Source: Tetragenococcus solitarius NBRC 100494 | GTDB taxonomy: Bacteria; Bacillota; Bacilli; Lactobacillales; Enterococcaceae | Assembly: GCF_001544195.1 (NCBI RefSeq) | Contig: NZ_BCPY01000002.1 | Location: forward strand, 1 to 64,000 | Direction of reading: 5' to 3' | Length of the DNA stretch: 64,000 nucleotides | Part shown: positions 44,272-53,485 of the stretch, piece after piece | How positions within the stretch are numbered: position 1 is the first letter of the stretch | Layout: every line of letters starts with the position of its first letter | Notes under the pieces: generated by a model | The model's input: the letters and a program-made list of their open reading frames with translations, nothing else | Told to the model about the DNA's origin: nothing | Database searches by the model: none | Program-made: the position numbers and the translations under genes

Positions 44272-46911
44272 CTACTTTTGCAACCAGTGTGTGACTTCTT
44301 CTAAAGCTTGAGGAATTCCTTCAGGTTTTTTCCCGCCAGCTTGGGCCATATCTGCACGTCCGCCACCACCACCAGCAACTTTAGGCGCAATTGCTTTAAT
44401 TAAATCTCCAGCTTTAATGCCCTTATCTATTGTCTGTGGTGAGACTGCTGTTAAAAGGTTTGCCTTGCCGTTATTTTCTGTTGCCAAGACAAGTACATCA
44501 GAAATACTTTGTTGTTTCCATTGATCTGCTAATTGCCGCAGCTGATTCATATCTTTCACATTAATCTGGGCAGCAATATAAGAAATATCGTTGACGTATT
44601 TTATGTCTTTAAACACATTTTCGGCTTGTTGGTTGGCTATTTTGCTTGATAGCTGCTCATTTTCTTTTTGCAATTGTTGTAATTGTTGTTGTAGCTGCTC
44701 AGTTTTTTCCACCACTTCATCGATTCTTGGCAATTTAAGAATGTCAGCTAATTTACGTAAGTCATCTTCTTGTTGGGCAAAATGTTGGTAAGCTTCTTGG
44801 CTGGTGACAGCATCAATTCTGCGAACACCGGCTCCAATACCAGATTCTGATACAATTTTAAATACGCCGATATCTTCTGTATTTTTTACGTGGTTCCCAC
44901 CACAAAGTTCAATCGACCAGTCTGCTACATTGACTACTCGGACTTCGTTGCCATATTTTTCACCGAATAAAGCCATCGCTCCCATTTCTTTCGCAGTTTT
45001 TAAGTCTGTCTCAATCGTAGTTACATCTAAGGCCTGTCCAATTTTTTCATTAACAATTTTTTCCATTTCCCGTAACTCTTTGGTAGTAATTTGACCAAAA
45101 TGAGTAAAATCAAAACGTAAATGTTCAGGATCAACCAGCGAACCTGCTTGATTAGCTTGCGATCCTAAAACTTCTTTTAAAGCTTTGTGCAACAAATGAG
45201 TCGCTGTATGATTTTTTATAATTCGATTATGTCGGTCTTTATCAACTTTTAATGTATATTCTTGACCTTTTTGTAATGATTTTTTTATATTTACTTGGTG
45301 TAAATATTGTCCTTTAGGCGCTTTTTGAACATCAGTGACAACTGCACACGTTTTTCCACTTTGATCAATAATAACGCCTGTATCAGCAACCTGTCCACCC
45401 ATTTCGGCATAAAATGGTGTCTGCGAAAAGATGACTTCTGCTTGACCGCCCTCTAAATGTTCAACAAATGTTTCATCTTGAATTAAAAGAGCCAGCGGAC
45501 TTTTAGTTTCTAAAGTCGTATAACCTACATAGTGACTTGTAACATCGATTTCTTTTAGCAAGGAAGACTGCATTTTCATCGATTGTTCGTTACTTCTAGC
45601 ATTACGCGCACGTTGACGCTGAGCCTGCATTTCACGTTCAAAACCTGCATGATCAACTTCAAAACCAGCTTCTTGTGCAATCTCTTCAGTCAATTCTACT
45701 GGAAAACCATAAGTGTCATACAATTTAAAAATATCAGCTCCATGAATAATTTGAGCTTGTTCATTCTTTTCTTTTGCCAACAATTGATCTAAGATCGCCA
45801 TGCCTTCGTTAATAGTTTCATAAAAGCGTTTTTCTTCTGTTTTAATCACTTTTTCAACAAAGCTTTGTTGTTGCGATACTTCTGGATAGTAACTATTCAT
45901 CGTTTTCCCTACTATGCCAACAAGTCGATATAAAAAAGCTTGGTTAATTGCTAATTTCTGTCCATGCATATCGGCACGGCGCAATAAACGTCTTAAAACA
46001 TAGCCTCTTCCTTCATTAGAAGGAAGTGCGCCATCAGCAATAGCAAATGCTAAAGCACGAATATGGTCAGCAATCACTCTAAAAGAGACATCCGTTTCTT
46101 GGTTTTGCCCGTATTTTATTTGACCGCTTATTTGCTCAATCTCACGAATGATGGGCAAAAACAAATCTGTTTCAAAATTTGTCGGTGTATCTTGAATAAC
46201 GGAAACAATCCGTTCTAACCCCATACCCGTATCAATATTTTTACTAGGCAATGGTTCATAGGTATCATCTGGTTTATGATTAAATTCCGAAAAAACAAGG
46301 TTCCAGATTTCTAAGTAACGTTCGTTTTCTCCTCCAGCATAGTTTTCTGGATCATCTTCAGCTAAATCATTAAATTTTTGTCCTCGGTCATAGAAGATTT
46401 CTGTGTCCGGCCCACTTGGACCTGCCCCAATATCCCAAAAATTATCTTCAATTTCTACAATATGATCACTTGCCAGCCCTACTTCTTCTTTCCAGATTCG
46501 TTTTGCTTCTTTGTCCTTAGGATAGACAGTTACATACAGCTTTTGTGGATCAAAGCCAATCCATTCAGGCGAAGTTAGAAATTCCCAAGCAAAGTGAATC
46601 GCTTCTTCTTTAAAGTAATCTCCAATAGAAAAGTTCCCTAACATTTCAAACATTGTTTGATGGCGAGCCGTCCGGCCCACATTTTCGATATCATTTGTAC
46701 GAATTGATTTTTGAGCATTAGCAATCCGAGAGTTTTCCGGCACAACGGTCCCGTCAAAATATTTTTTTACAGTAGCAACACCTGAATTAATCCATAATAA
46801 CGTCGGATCATCTACAGGGATTAATGAAGCACTAGGCTCAATCGAATGGCCTTTTGACTTGAAAAAGTCTAAAAACATTTGTCGAACTTCAGAACTCGAT
46901 AAGTCTTTCAT
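44272..46911 (-). CDS. alaS: alanyl-tRNA synthetase
   Basis: Charges tRNA-Ala. The 879-residue class II synthetase has the catalytic core (EVRQMFLDFFKSKGH, RTNDIENVGRTARHQTMFEMLGNFS), the editing domain with zinc-site HTATHLLHKAL and CGGNHVKNTEDIG, and the C-terminal coiled coil plus DHHA1-like domain ending GGGGRADMAQAGGK. Length is normal. The leader carries a T-box, so expression rises when tRNA-Ala is uncharged. Confidence 0.97.
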   Translation of the reverse strand: MKDLSSSEVRQMFLDFFKSKGHSIEPSASLIPVDDPTLLWINSGVATVKKYFDGTVVPENSRIANAQKSIRTNDIENVGRTARHQTMFEMLGNFSIGDYFKEEAIHFAWEFLTSPEWIGFDPQKLYVTVYPKDKEAKRIWKEEVGLASDHIVEIEDNFWDIGAGPSGPDTEIFYDRGQKFNDLAEDDPENYAGGENERYLEIWNLVFSEFNHKPDDTYEPLPSKNIDTGMGLERIVSVIQDTPTNFETDLFLPIIREIEQISGQIKYGQNQETDVSFRVIADHIRALAFAIADGALPSNEGRGYVLRRLLRRADMHGQKLAINQAFLYRLVGIVGKTMNSYYPEVSQQQSFVEKVIKTEEKRFYETINEGMAILDQLLAKEKNEQAQIIHGADIFKLYDTYGFPVELTEEIAQEAGFEVDHAGFEREMQAQRQRARNARSNEQSMKMQSSLLKEIDVTSHYVGYTTLETKSPLALLIQDETFVEHLEGGQAEVIFSQTPFYAEMGGQVADTGVIIDQSGKTCAVVTDVQKAPKGQYLHQVNIKKSLQKGQEYTLKVDKDRHNRIIKNHTATHLLHKALKEVLGSQANQAGSLVDPEHLRFDFTHFGQITTKELREMEKIVNEKIGQALDVTTIETDLKTAKEMGAMALFGEKYGNEVRVVNVADWSIELCGGNHVKNTEDIGVFKIVSESGIGAGVRRIDAVTSQEAYQHFAQQEDDLRKLADILKLPRIDEVVEKTEQLQQQLQQLQKENEQLSSKIANQQAENVFKDIKYVNDISYIAAQINVKDMNQLRQLADQWKQQSISDVLVLATENNGKANLLTAVSPQTIDKGIKAGDLIKAIAPKVAGGGGGRADMAQAGGKKPEGIPQALEEVTHWLQK

Positions 46912-46960
46912 AGTTATTCTCCTTATAAACGATTAAAATTGGTTTTTCTTGCAAAGAATT

Positions 46961-47177
46961 AAAAAAGACACCTTTGCAAACCAAGGACGTCTACACGCGG
47001 TACCACCTTGCTTGCAATGATGTCGATCATTACCTCTTATACTTCCATAACGCCAAAGCCGCGTTGGTATTTCTACCAAACGTAAAAAGGGAGCAATCAA
47101 AAAACATCTTGCTTTTTCTCTCAGCATGAAAAAACTTTCTGTAAAAGACGCACACTCTTGATCATATCCTTTATTCC
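46961..47177 (-). ncRNA. T-box leader of alaS
   Basis: The T-box antiterminator core AGGTGGTACCGCG lies at 47008-46996 (reverse strand), followed by a terminator hairpin (GACGTCC...AAGGTGTC) and T-run to 46961. The leader has the expected multi-stem upstream part of about 180 nt (TGCTGAGAGAAAAAGCA hairpin and others). Uncharged tRNA-Ala should pair its NCCA end with UGGN in the core and permit readthrough. I could not place the Ala specifier codon with certainty. Confidence 0.9.
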
Positions 47178-47183
47178 TTTCAA

Positions 47184-47212
47184 AGTATAGGCAAATTTTC
47201 AGAAAAAGTCAA
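47184..47212 (-). promoter_or_regulatory. promoter of alaS
   Basis: Minus-strand TTGACT (47212-47207) and TATACT (47189-47184) with 17-base spacing, just upstream of the T-box leader. Confidence 0.85.
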
Positions 47213-47240
47213 TCAAATTTAACGCTCTTGTGTAAAAATT

Positions 47241-48293
47241 TCAACTATTTTGAATGATAATTGCTTTACGAAAACGAAAGTCGTAAGGACTCATTAATTC
47301 ATAAGGTGCTAAAATTTTTCGTGATCGATAATAAGAAGCTAATGGAAGATGATCAAATAAAGGATGCCCCACTTTTTCAGCTTTTTCTGTTTTTAGATAC
47401 ATAGAATCTGTTAATTCCCAATAAGACAAATTATTTGGACAATATAAACCAAACATATTGGGTTGTTGTATTTTTTGAGCCGCCTGTTTTCCATAATAAC
47501 TATCATCTTCTATTAAATCATTTCCCCAACGGAATAGTTTACGAGTAGCTCCAGAAACGGCATATTCCCACTGATCTTCTGTCAATAAATCAAAAAGTTC
47601 CTCTTCCGTCTTTTCCTGCAAACGACGCAGATGACAGATTTCATGGGTATAAACACCATATTTTTCCTCTGCTTCAACCAGCAAAGCGTAAAACTTATCT
47701 TCTTCAAAAATTTCTTGTGGCACCGTTACACTTAAACTTTCCTCAAAAGTTTGTGGCTGCTTAAAATAACTAAAAAATGTCTCTTTAATCGGCATGAAAT
47801 CTTCTAGACTTCCAGAAAACTCTCCTGTAATCATATTTACATCGCCAATATAAGTGGTTCCCACAGGTTGAGCGCTTTTTTGGACCAACATAGGAGCAAT
47901 GCTTTTTTTGCGTAATGGGGTAGTGGACTCATTGATGAAAATGTCCCAATCCTCAGTCGTTTTTAACTCATAATTTTTTTGAATTTTACGATAAGTTTCA
48001 TTTTCGTGCAAAGGCGTTTGGTCCCATAAATGACGAGAAATCCCCTGTATCCCTGACTGCCAGCCCAATATAGCTGCTTGGTTTCCAGGCACTAAAACAA
48101 AACGCTCACCATCGATTGAACATTCGAAAGTGCCACATTTAACACCATCTAATTCAAATTGCTGATAGATAACATTGGAAATTTTTTTCAAAGGACTGAC
48201 GAAGTATTTTAACACCTGATTCATCACTTGAGTTTTTAGCTCAAGTGACAAATTTTTCCATTGGGTCCATTCTAAAGCCTCAAAAATATTCAC
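47241..48293 (-). CDS. protein with a formylglycine-enzyme/SUMF1-like C-terminal domain
   Basis: A 350-residue cytosolic protein. The second half contains LLTEDQWEYAVSGATRKLFRWGND, QPNMFGLYCPNNLSYWELTDS and FRFRKAII, which follow the conserved order of SUMF1/FGE-type folds (DQWEYA.., RWGN, N.FGLY....WE.., FR.A). The N-terminal half (about residues 1-150) also has NQAAILGWQSG and IFINE, perhaps a second degenerate copy. No paired Cys of true formylglycine enzymes is seen, so enzymatic activity is doubtful. GGGAG precedes a GTG at 48293; a longer frame begins at 48380. Function unknown. Confidence 0.7.
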   Translation of the reverse strand: MNIFEALEWTQWKNLSLELKTQVMNQVLKYFVSPLKKISNVIYQQFELDGVKCGTFECSIDGERFVLVPGNQAAILGWQSGIQGISRHLWDQTPLHENETYRKIQKNYELKTTEDWDIFINESTTPLRKKSIAPMLVQKSAQPVGTTYIGDVNMITGEFSGSLEDFMPIKETFFSYFKQPQTFEESLSVTVPQEIFEEDKFYALLVEAEEKYGVYTHEICHLRRLQEKTEEELFDLLTEDQWEYAVSGATRKLFRWGNDLIEDDSYYGKQAAQKIQQPNMFGLYCPNNLSYWELTDSMYLKTEKAEKVGHPLFDHLPLASYYRSRKILAPYELMSPYDFRFRKAIIIQNS

Positions 48294-48394
48294 ACCTATT
48301 CTCCCTCTCTTTTTATGTTTTGTTAAACAAATTTGGTAAAATAAAGTATAGTATCCTAACAACATAGGAAAAAATAGCATAAGGAGCTGTTTTT

Positions 48395-49294
48395 ATGCAG
48401 ACAGGGCTCGCCCCAATTTATAATGAAGATACAGAAGTTTTGATTTTAGGCAGCGCACCTAGCGTTCAATCGTTAAAAAAACAACAATATTATGGCAATA
48501 AAGGCAACCTCTTTTGGCAAATTATCTTTACTGCTTTACAAGTAGCTGATCCTAAATCCTATGAAAAACGTCTTCAATTATTACTAGACCACCATATTGG
48601 CCTGTGGGATGTTTTCCAAAACTTTGAGCGTACAGGTAGTATGGATCACCGCTTTACAAAATATCAGTTCAATGATTTTCATACTATGCTAGAAAATTCA
48701 GCCATTAAAACAATCATTGCTAATGGCAAGACTGCTTATCATGAGATTATGGCACAACAACTTTTCCCTAAACAGACCGTTTATCACTGTCTTTCAACCA
48801 GCGGAGCTAATAATAGTCGCATGCAGCAACGACAAAATGAATGGGAGCAAGTTTTAAACAAAATAATAACTACTTATTTCGGCAAAGAGGACTGGATAAA
48901 AGCGGCTGCTTTTTACCTTCGTTACCAAGTCTTTGTACTCGAACAACAGATTGCACCTTATTTAGAATTTAACGAACAAACCAAAACATCCAGCAACTAC
49001 TTTGTCAGCTTCAAGCAAAAAGAACCCATTGCTACCATTCGTTATGACACTTATGACAAACAGACAATTTGTCCAGATCGGTTTTGTGTAAGCAAAAAGT
49101 TAAGAAAACAAGGCGTTGGTGCCAACTTATTAAAGACCCTTGAACAAAAAGCTAGAAAACAAGGATATAAATATAGTTTACTTACAGCAGAAGAGCATGC
49201 GATTCTTTTTTACCAAAAAAATGACTATTATATCGACTCTAAAGCTTTTTTAGAAGATGGTATTTCTTGTGTAAAAATGAAGAAAATACTTTAG
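48395..49294 (+). CDS. DNA-deoxyinosine glycosylase (UDG superfamily)-GNAT acetyltransferase fusion
   Basis: A 299-residue two-domain protein. Residues about 1-160 are a uracil-DNA-glycosylase-superfamily enzyme of the hypoxanthine/deoxyinosine (family 6) type: LILGSAPSVQSLKKQQYYGN, GNLFWQII, GLWDVFQNFERTGSMD and CLSTSGANNSR. Residues about 165-299 are a GNAT acetyltransferase with DRFCVSKKLRKQGVGANLLK (acetyl-CoA loop RKQGVGA). The two are in one uninterrupted frame. Such a fusion couples base-excision repair to an acyltransferase of unknown target. The start has AAGGAG 9 bases upstream. Its 3' end overlaps the convergent helicase gene by 4 bases. Confidence 0.85.
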   Translation: MQTGLAPIYNEDTEVLILGSAPSVQSLKKQQYYGNKGNLFWQIIFTALQVADPKSYEKRLQLLLDHHIGLWDVFQNFERTGSMDHRFTKYQFNDFHTMLENSAIKTIIANGKTAYHEIMAQQLFPKQTVYHCLSTSGANNSRMQQRQNEWEQVLNKIITTYFGKEDWIKAAAFYLRYQVFVLEQQIAPYLEFNEQTKTSSNYFVSFKQKEPIATIRYDTYDKQTICPDRFCVSKKLRKQGVGANLLKTLEQKARKQGYKYSLLTAEEHAILFYQKNDYYIDSKAFLEDGISCVKMKKIL

Positions 49295-50637
49295 CGGTTA
49301 GAATTTTTCTTTTCTTTCCGCGCAGCACGTTGTTGTCTTCTGCGTTCCAACTTACGCTTTTCTTGGTTACTTTTATTAATCTCTTGTTTAATCTTTTTCT
49401 TATAACCTGGTTTTACCTTTTTCTTTTGCTTTTTGACATAGCCGATCATTTCAGGATCCAATTCTTCTGACGTTTTTTCTCTTTTTTTACGACGATTCCG
49501 ATCATAAGTGTCAACAATTTCTCCTCGCTTGATTTCTTTGGGTTCAAATTCAATCCCCATTTTTTCTAAAGAGCTAATCGCACGTTCGTCACTTGGGTCA
49601 TATAAAGTAATCGCCGTCCCTTTTAGTTGATTACGTCCGGTCCGTCCTACTCGATGGATAAAGAAATCCAAATCATAAGGCAGCTCAGCGTTAATCACAT
49701 GGCTGATACCTTCGATGTCAATTCCGCGGGCCGCTAAGTCTGTTGCTACCACATACTGATACTCCAAATGATGAATTTGGCGCATCACACGTTTGCGTTG
49801 CCTTGCAGGAATATCGCCATGAATTTTCGCTACTTTTAACCCTTGATTTTGCAAAAAATCACTAATTTCATTAACCCGCTCTTTGGTGTTAGCAAAAACA
49901 ACAGCCAAGTAAGGTTGTCCAATAGTTAATAATTGGTAAATCAATTGATTTTTATCTTTTCCTTTAGTAGAAACCAACCAATTTTCAATTGTTTCAGCAA
50001 GCAGCTTTTTAGGCTTAATTTCTTCTATCACAGGATAAGTGACATATTTTTTTAAAAACGGCCGTAGTTTTTCAGGAATGGTAGCAGAAAATACCAGCAT
50101 CTGGATTTTATCTGAAAATTTCGCTGCAATCTGGTCAACTTCTGGTAAAAAACCAAGATCTAATGTCATATCAGCTTCATCTACAACAAACGACTTGCTT
50201 TTATGAATTAAAAGTGCATTCTCTTTTACCATATCTAATATCCGTCCAGGAGTCCCTATCACTAATTGTGGTTGTTGATAATTTAATTGTTCTAACTGTC
50301 TTTTTTTATCGGTTCCTCCGACAAATTTTGACACTCGAATTTCTTCAGGTGCAAATGCGACAATTTGCTTAGCAACTTGATAAATTTGTTCAGCTAACTC
50401 ACGGCTTGGTGCCGTAACAACCACTTGTACTTCATTTTTGTCTGTTGCAATTTGATCAATTAAGGGTAATAAAAAGGTATGTGTTTTTCCACTACCAGTT
50501 TGTGATTGGCCAATAACATTGCGCCCTTTTTGGATTAACGGAATTAATCTTTCTTGAACTTCTGTAGGCTTTTTAAAGCCACTTTCTTTTAGTGCCTGAT
50601 AAATAAATGGTTGGAATTTAAATGTTTCAAAAGCCAT
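49291..50637 (-). CDS. DEAD-box ATP-dependent RNA helicase (CshB-like)
   Basis: A 448-residue RNA helicase with all family motifs: Q motif (KKPTEVQERLIP), motif I SQTGSGKT, Ia/Ib (APSRELAEQ, TPGRI), II VDEAD, III SAT, V ATDLAARGIDIE and VI HRVGRTGR. A strongly basic C-terminal tail (from about residue 385: KKQKKKVKPGYKKKIKQE) should bind RNA. It resembles the CshB group of Firmicutes involved in cold growth and RNA metabolism. Its 5' flank (50638-50873) has no gene. Confidence 0.93.
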   Translation of the reverse strand: MAFETFKFQPFIYQALKESGFKKPTEVQERLIPLIQKGRNVIGQSQTGSGKTHTFLLPLIDQIATDKNEVQVVVTAPSRELAEQIYQVAKQIVAFAPEEIRVSKFVGGTDKKRQLEQLNYQQPQLVIGTPGRILDMVKENALLIHKSKSFVVDEADMTLDLGFLPEVDQIAAKFSDKIQMLVFSATIPEKLRPFLKKYVTYPVIEEIKPKKLLAETIENWLVSTKGKDKNQLIYQLLTIGQPYLAVVFANTKERVNEISDFLQNQGLKVAKIHGDIPARQRKRVMRQIHHLEYQYVVATDLAARGIDIEGISHVINAELPYDLDFFIHRVGRTGRNQLKGTAITLYDPSDERAISSLEKMGIEFEPKEIKRGEIVDTYDRNRRKKREKTSEELDPEMIGYVKKQKKKVKPGYKKKIKQEINKSNQEKRKLERRRQQRAARKEKKNSNR

Positions 50638-50826
50638 TCATCCACCTTCTTTCTTTTTTATGTAAAAATTTCAGTTTCCTACTTACGAGACAGAAAATGA
50701 AAATTCAGAGTCTATTAAATCAAAAGCTCCTCTATTATTAACGTCTTAACTATATCAGATTAATACTTGTTTTTCATTCTTTTTTCTAAACAAGAAAGCT
50801 CTTTTCTTTCAAGCAAAAACAAAAGT

Positions 50827-50869
50827 ACAGGTTAAAAGATTTTTAATGATTAAAGATCTTTTAACCTGT
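50827..50869. terminator. terminator after the 120-aa hypothetical gene
   Basis: ACAGGTTAAAAGAT (50827-50840) and ATCTTTTAACCTGT (50856-50869) form a perfect 14-bp stem; T-rich tails exist on both sides, so it can act in both directions. Confidence 0.85.
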
Positions 50870-50873
50870 ATTT

Positions 50874-51236
50874 TTAAGGAAAGTCAATAATTTCGTAGTA
50901 CCTCGCTCGAACTGGCGTATTAATAGATAAAATTGATAAAATATTTAATTCTAATTTAACTAATTTTTCTTCAACCAAAGTATAACAATTATCTTCAAAT
51001 GCTTCTTCTATAAAAGCAAGAAGCTCCTTTTCGTCCCCTTGGCATTCTTGTTCGATTCCTTGTAACTGTTTAAAAATACGCCCATCATTCAAAACAAAAT
51101 ACTCTTTTCCATATTTATAAACAGCAACATTATAATCACGCGTCGGTAGTTTTGTATGAATTGCAAATAAACATTCATTTACATTGGTGACGACAAAGGC
51201 CAATTGATCCGGCTTTAGCATATGCTGATAAAACAA
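50874..51236 (-). CDS. hypothetical protein, 120 aa
   Basis: A complete frame starting at a TTG after GAGGGGG. The product is soluble, with strands in DQLAFVVTNVNECLFAIHTK and YNVAVYKYGKEYFVLNDG and a helical segment ELLAFIEEAFEDN. I do not recognise the family. It is followed at once by a perfect terminator, supporting that it is a real single-gene unit. Confidence 0.65.
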   Translation of the reverse strand: MFYQHMLKPDQLAFVVTNVNECLFAIHTKLPTRDYNVAVYKYGKEYFVLNDGRIFKQLQGIEQECQGDEKELLAFIEEAFEDNCYTLVEEKLVKLELNILSILSINTPVRARYYEIIDFP

Positions 51237-51321
51237 TCTTTTTGCCCCCTCTTCTTCTATTATAAAGTAAGATTTAAAAAATGGAAATAATTAACTCAAA
51301 AAGAGATAAAAACCTTTTAAA

Positions 51322-51957
51322 TTACCATTCCTCATAGAATTCTTGCAAAAAGTCTTGCATAAATTTTTTTCGACGCATGCCTTCCTTTTTACCATAAGTT
51401 GTATTCATCAAGTCTGGTAGTAAAAATAATTTTTCATACATATGATTAATCATTGTTGTTGGTTGCCGGTACTCTTTTTTATTTCGAAAATACAACGAAG
51501 GTTTATTTTTATCATAAATTGCTTGTCCATGAGCACCACTAAAATAAGCCGCTCGTAAAATACCACCTGCGCCTAGTGCCTCCAAGCGATCTGCATCTTG
51601 CACAATTTTTCCTTCTAATGAAAGGGGCTTTGTTTGAGTAAACATTTCACTTGAAAAAGATAAGTTTTGAATAATCGATAAAATAGCATCGATTTTTTCA
51701 ATGGAACAGCCGATCTCTTTTAAAAAAAGTTGCAACTCTCTGATTTTCTTTTCTGGATTGACTGTAACCTTATCATCAATTACATCATGCAAATAAGCAC
51801 TTGCCGTGACAATAAAATCATCAACTTGTAATTTATCTTCCTTTATGATCTGCTCAGTTAAAAAAGCAGTTCTTTTGGCATGCTCGAAGTCGTGGCCGGT
51901 TTTTTCCTGCGCTAATTGTTTTTGAGCGTACGCAATAATTTTATTTATTTTTTTCAT
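51322..51957 (-). CDS. HD-domain phosphohydrolase
   Basis: A 211-residue HD superfamily metal-dependent phosphohydrolase. The metal ligands are visible: HDFEHAKRTAFL (His, then HD), the AYLHDVIDDKV HD pair and QDADRLEALGAGG (late Asp). It matches the YpgQ/YedJ-like family, reported to hydrolyse nucleotides. It is 12 bases downstream of the M32 carboxypeptidase gene on the same strand, likely cotranscribed. Confidence 0.9.
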   Translation of the reverse strand: MKKINKIIAYAQKQLAQEKTGHDFEHAKRTAFLTEQIIKEDKLQVDDFIVTASAYLHDVIDDKVTVNPEKKIRELQLFLKEIGCSIEKIDAILSIIQNLSFSSEMFTQTKPLSLEGKIVQDADRLEALGAGGILRAAYFSGAHGQAIYDKNKPSLYFRNKKEYRQPTTMINHMYEKLFLLPDLMNTTYGKKEGMRRKKFMQDFLQEFYEEW

Positions 51958-51968
51958 TGATTGTCACA

Positions 51969-53468
51969 CTATTCATTTATTTGATAAACCGAAAAATAAA
52001 TCTCTTGCAAATATTCGAGCAGGTATTGTGGATTTAATGCTTCGCCTGTAGCATCATAGATTAACTGATTCGGTTTTTTTGCTGCCCCATATTGGTGGAT
52101 GTTTCTAGTCAACCATTTTCTGATAGGAGAATAATCATCCGAGCCTAATACTTTATCAACGTCGATTTCTTTTTTCATTGCATAATACAATTGACAAGCA
52201 TACATATAACCTAAAGCGTAAGAAGGAAAATAACCAAATTCGGCTGCTGACCAATGAACATCTTGCAAGATCCCTTCTAAATCATCTTGAGGACGAATAC
52301 CCAAATATTGTTCATACTTGTCATTCCAAACTTGTGGTAATTCTTCTACTGTTACTTCCTCGTTAAAAATCATTTTTTCAATTTCATAACGAATAATAAT
52401 ATGCAAAATATAGGTAAGACTATCAGCTTCAATACGGATCAAACTTGCCTGTGTTTGTTTAAGCGAAGCATAAAAATCTTCAAAAGAAATATCGTCAAAA
52501 ATTCCTTGAGCACATTTTTGTAAATAAGGGTACTGTTTTTGCCAAAAAGACCTTCGACTTCCAATAACTAATTCGTTAAACAAAGACTGTGACTCATGAA
52601 CCCCCATAGAAGCTCCTTCATGAATAGGAGTGTATTCAAATTTTTCAGAAATATTCTGTTCATAAATCCCATGACCTGCTTCATGAATCAAGCCCATTAT
52701 TCCTGTAGTAAGGTCTTTTTTATTCCAACGATTTGTTAGGCGTACATCTTGATGATTAATCCCTGTGGCAAAAGGGTGGACAGTATCGTCAACGCGCCCT
52801 CGGTCTAAATCAAAACCAAGGTCTTCTACAACCTTTATAACAAATTTACGTTGTTGCTCTTTGGACATTTCACGACTTAAAAAGTCTGTTCTAGGTTTAG
52901 TTCCCCGGGTCTCGATTTTTTCGCGTAATTTGATAATGCCATCTCTAACGGTTGAAAATACCTCATCCAAAGTTTTCGTTGTCATATTTGGTTCATAGAG
53001 ATTTAGTAAAACGTCATAATCTGTTTCTTCATCTTTTTTCCAATAAGAAATCAATTCTTTCGTTAAGCGAATATTTTCCTTTAAAGCACCATAAAACAAG
53101 GAAAAGTCCTTTCTTTTACGAGCTTTTTGCCAAGCATAATGAGCATCAGCTGTTGCTTTACTATATTCTATCATTAGTTCATTAGGGACAGCATATTGTC
53201 TGTCATACTCTTCTTTAACTAATGTTAAGGCTATCTTTCCTATTTCAGAAAGCTCATCTGGATGTTGTCCAAAATAATCGATTGCTTCTGTCATTTTAGG
53301 GCCGATTTTTTTAGCAAAATATTTCCCATACAAAAAACTGGAAACTTCTGCACGATAGTTACTAGCTTCTTCAGGCATGCCAGTCTGAGTATCCCATTCT
53401 AAAATACCAAGAGCTTGCTGCAATAAGTCCATTTCTTTTAATTCTGCTAAAAATTCTTGTTCCTTCAT
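51969..53468 (-). CDS. M32-family metallocarboxypeptidase (carboxypeptidase Taq-like)
   Basis: A 499-residue cytosolic zinc carboxypeptidase. The zinc motif HEAGHGIYEQ (HExxH variant of the clan) and the downstream HESQSLFNELVIGSR, with Glu ligand, are diagnostic, as is the TPIHEGASMGVHESQS region. Length is typical for family M32 (about 500). It trims C-terminal residues of peptides and small proteins. The ATG has GGAGATTACG upstream. Confidence 0.94.
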   Translation of the reverse strand: MKEQEFLAELKEMDLLQQALGILEWDTQTGMPEEASNYRAEVSSFLYGKYFAKKIGPKMTEAIDYFGQHPDELSEIGKIALTLVKEEYDRQYAVPNELMIEYSKATADAHYAWQKARKRKDFSLFYGALKENIRLTKELISYWKKDEETDYDVLLNLYEPNMTTKTLDEVFSTVRDGIIKLREKIETRGTKPRTDFLSREMSKEQQRKFVIKVVEDLGFDLDRGRVDDTVHPFATGINHQDVRLTNRWNKKDLTTGIMGLIHEAGHGIYEQNISEKFEYTPIHEGASMGVHESQSLFNELVIGSRRSFWQKQYPYLQKCAQGIFDDISFEDFYASLKQTQASLIRIEADSLTYILHIIIRYEIEKMIFNEEVTVEELPQVWNDKYEQYLGIRPQDDLEGILQDVHWSAAEFGYFPSYALGYMYACQLYYAMKKEIDVDKVLGSDDYSPIRKWLTRNIHQYGAAKKPNQLIYDATGEALNPQYLLEYLQEIYFSVYQINE

Positions 53469-53485
53469 TTCGTAATCTCCTTTAT

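Noticed and set aside
46933-47127. A 64-codon minus-strand open frame upstream of alaS
   Set aside because: It lies wholly inside the T-box leader, contains the T-box core and terminator, and has no ribosome binding site; it is a shadow of the RNA.
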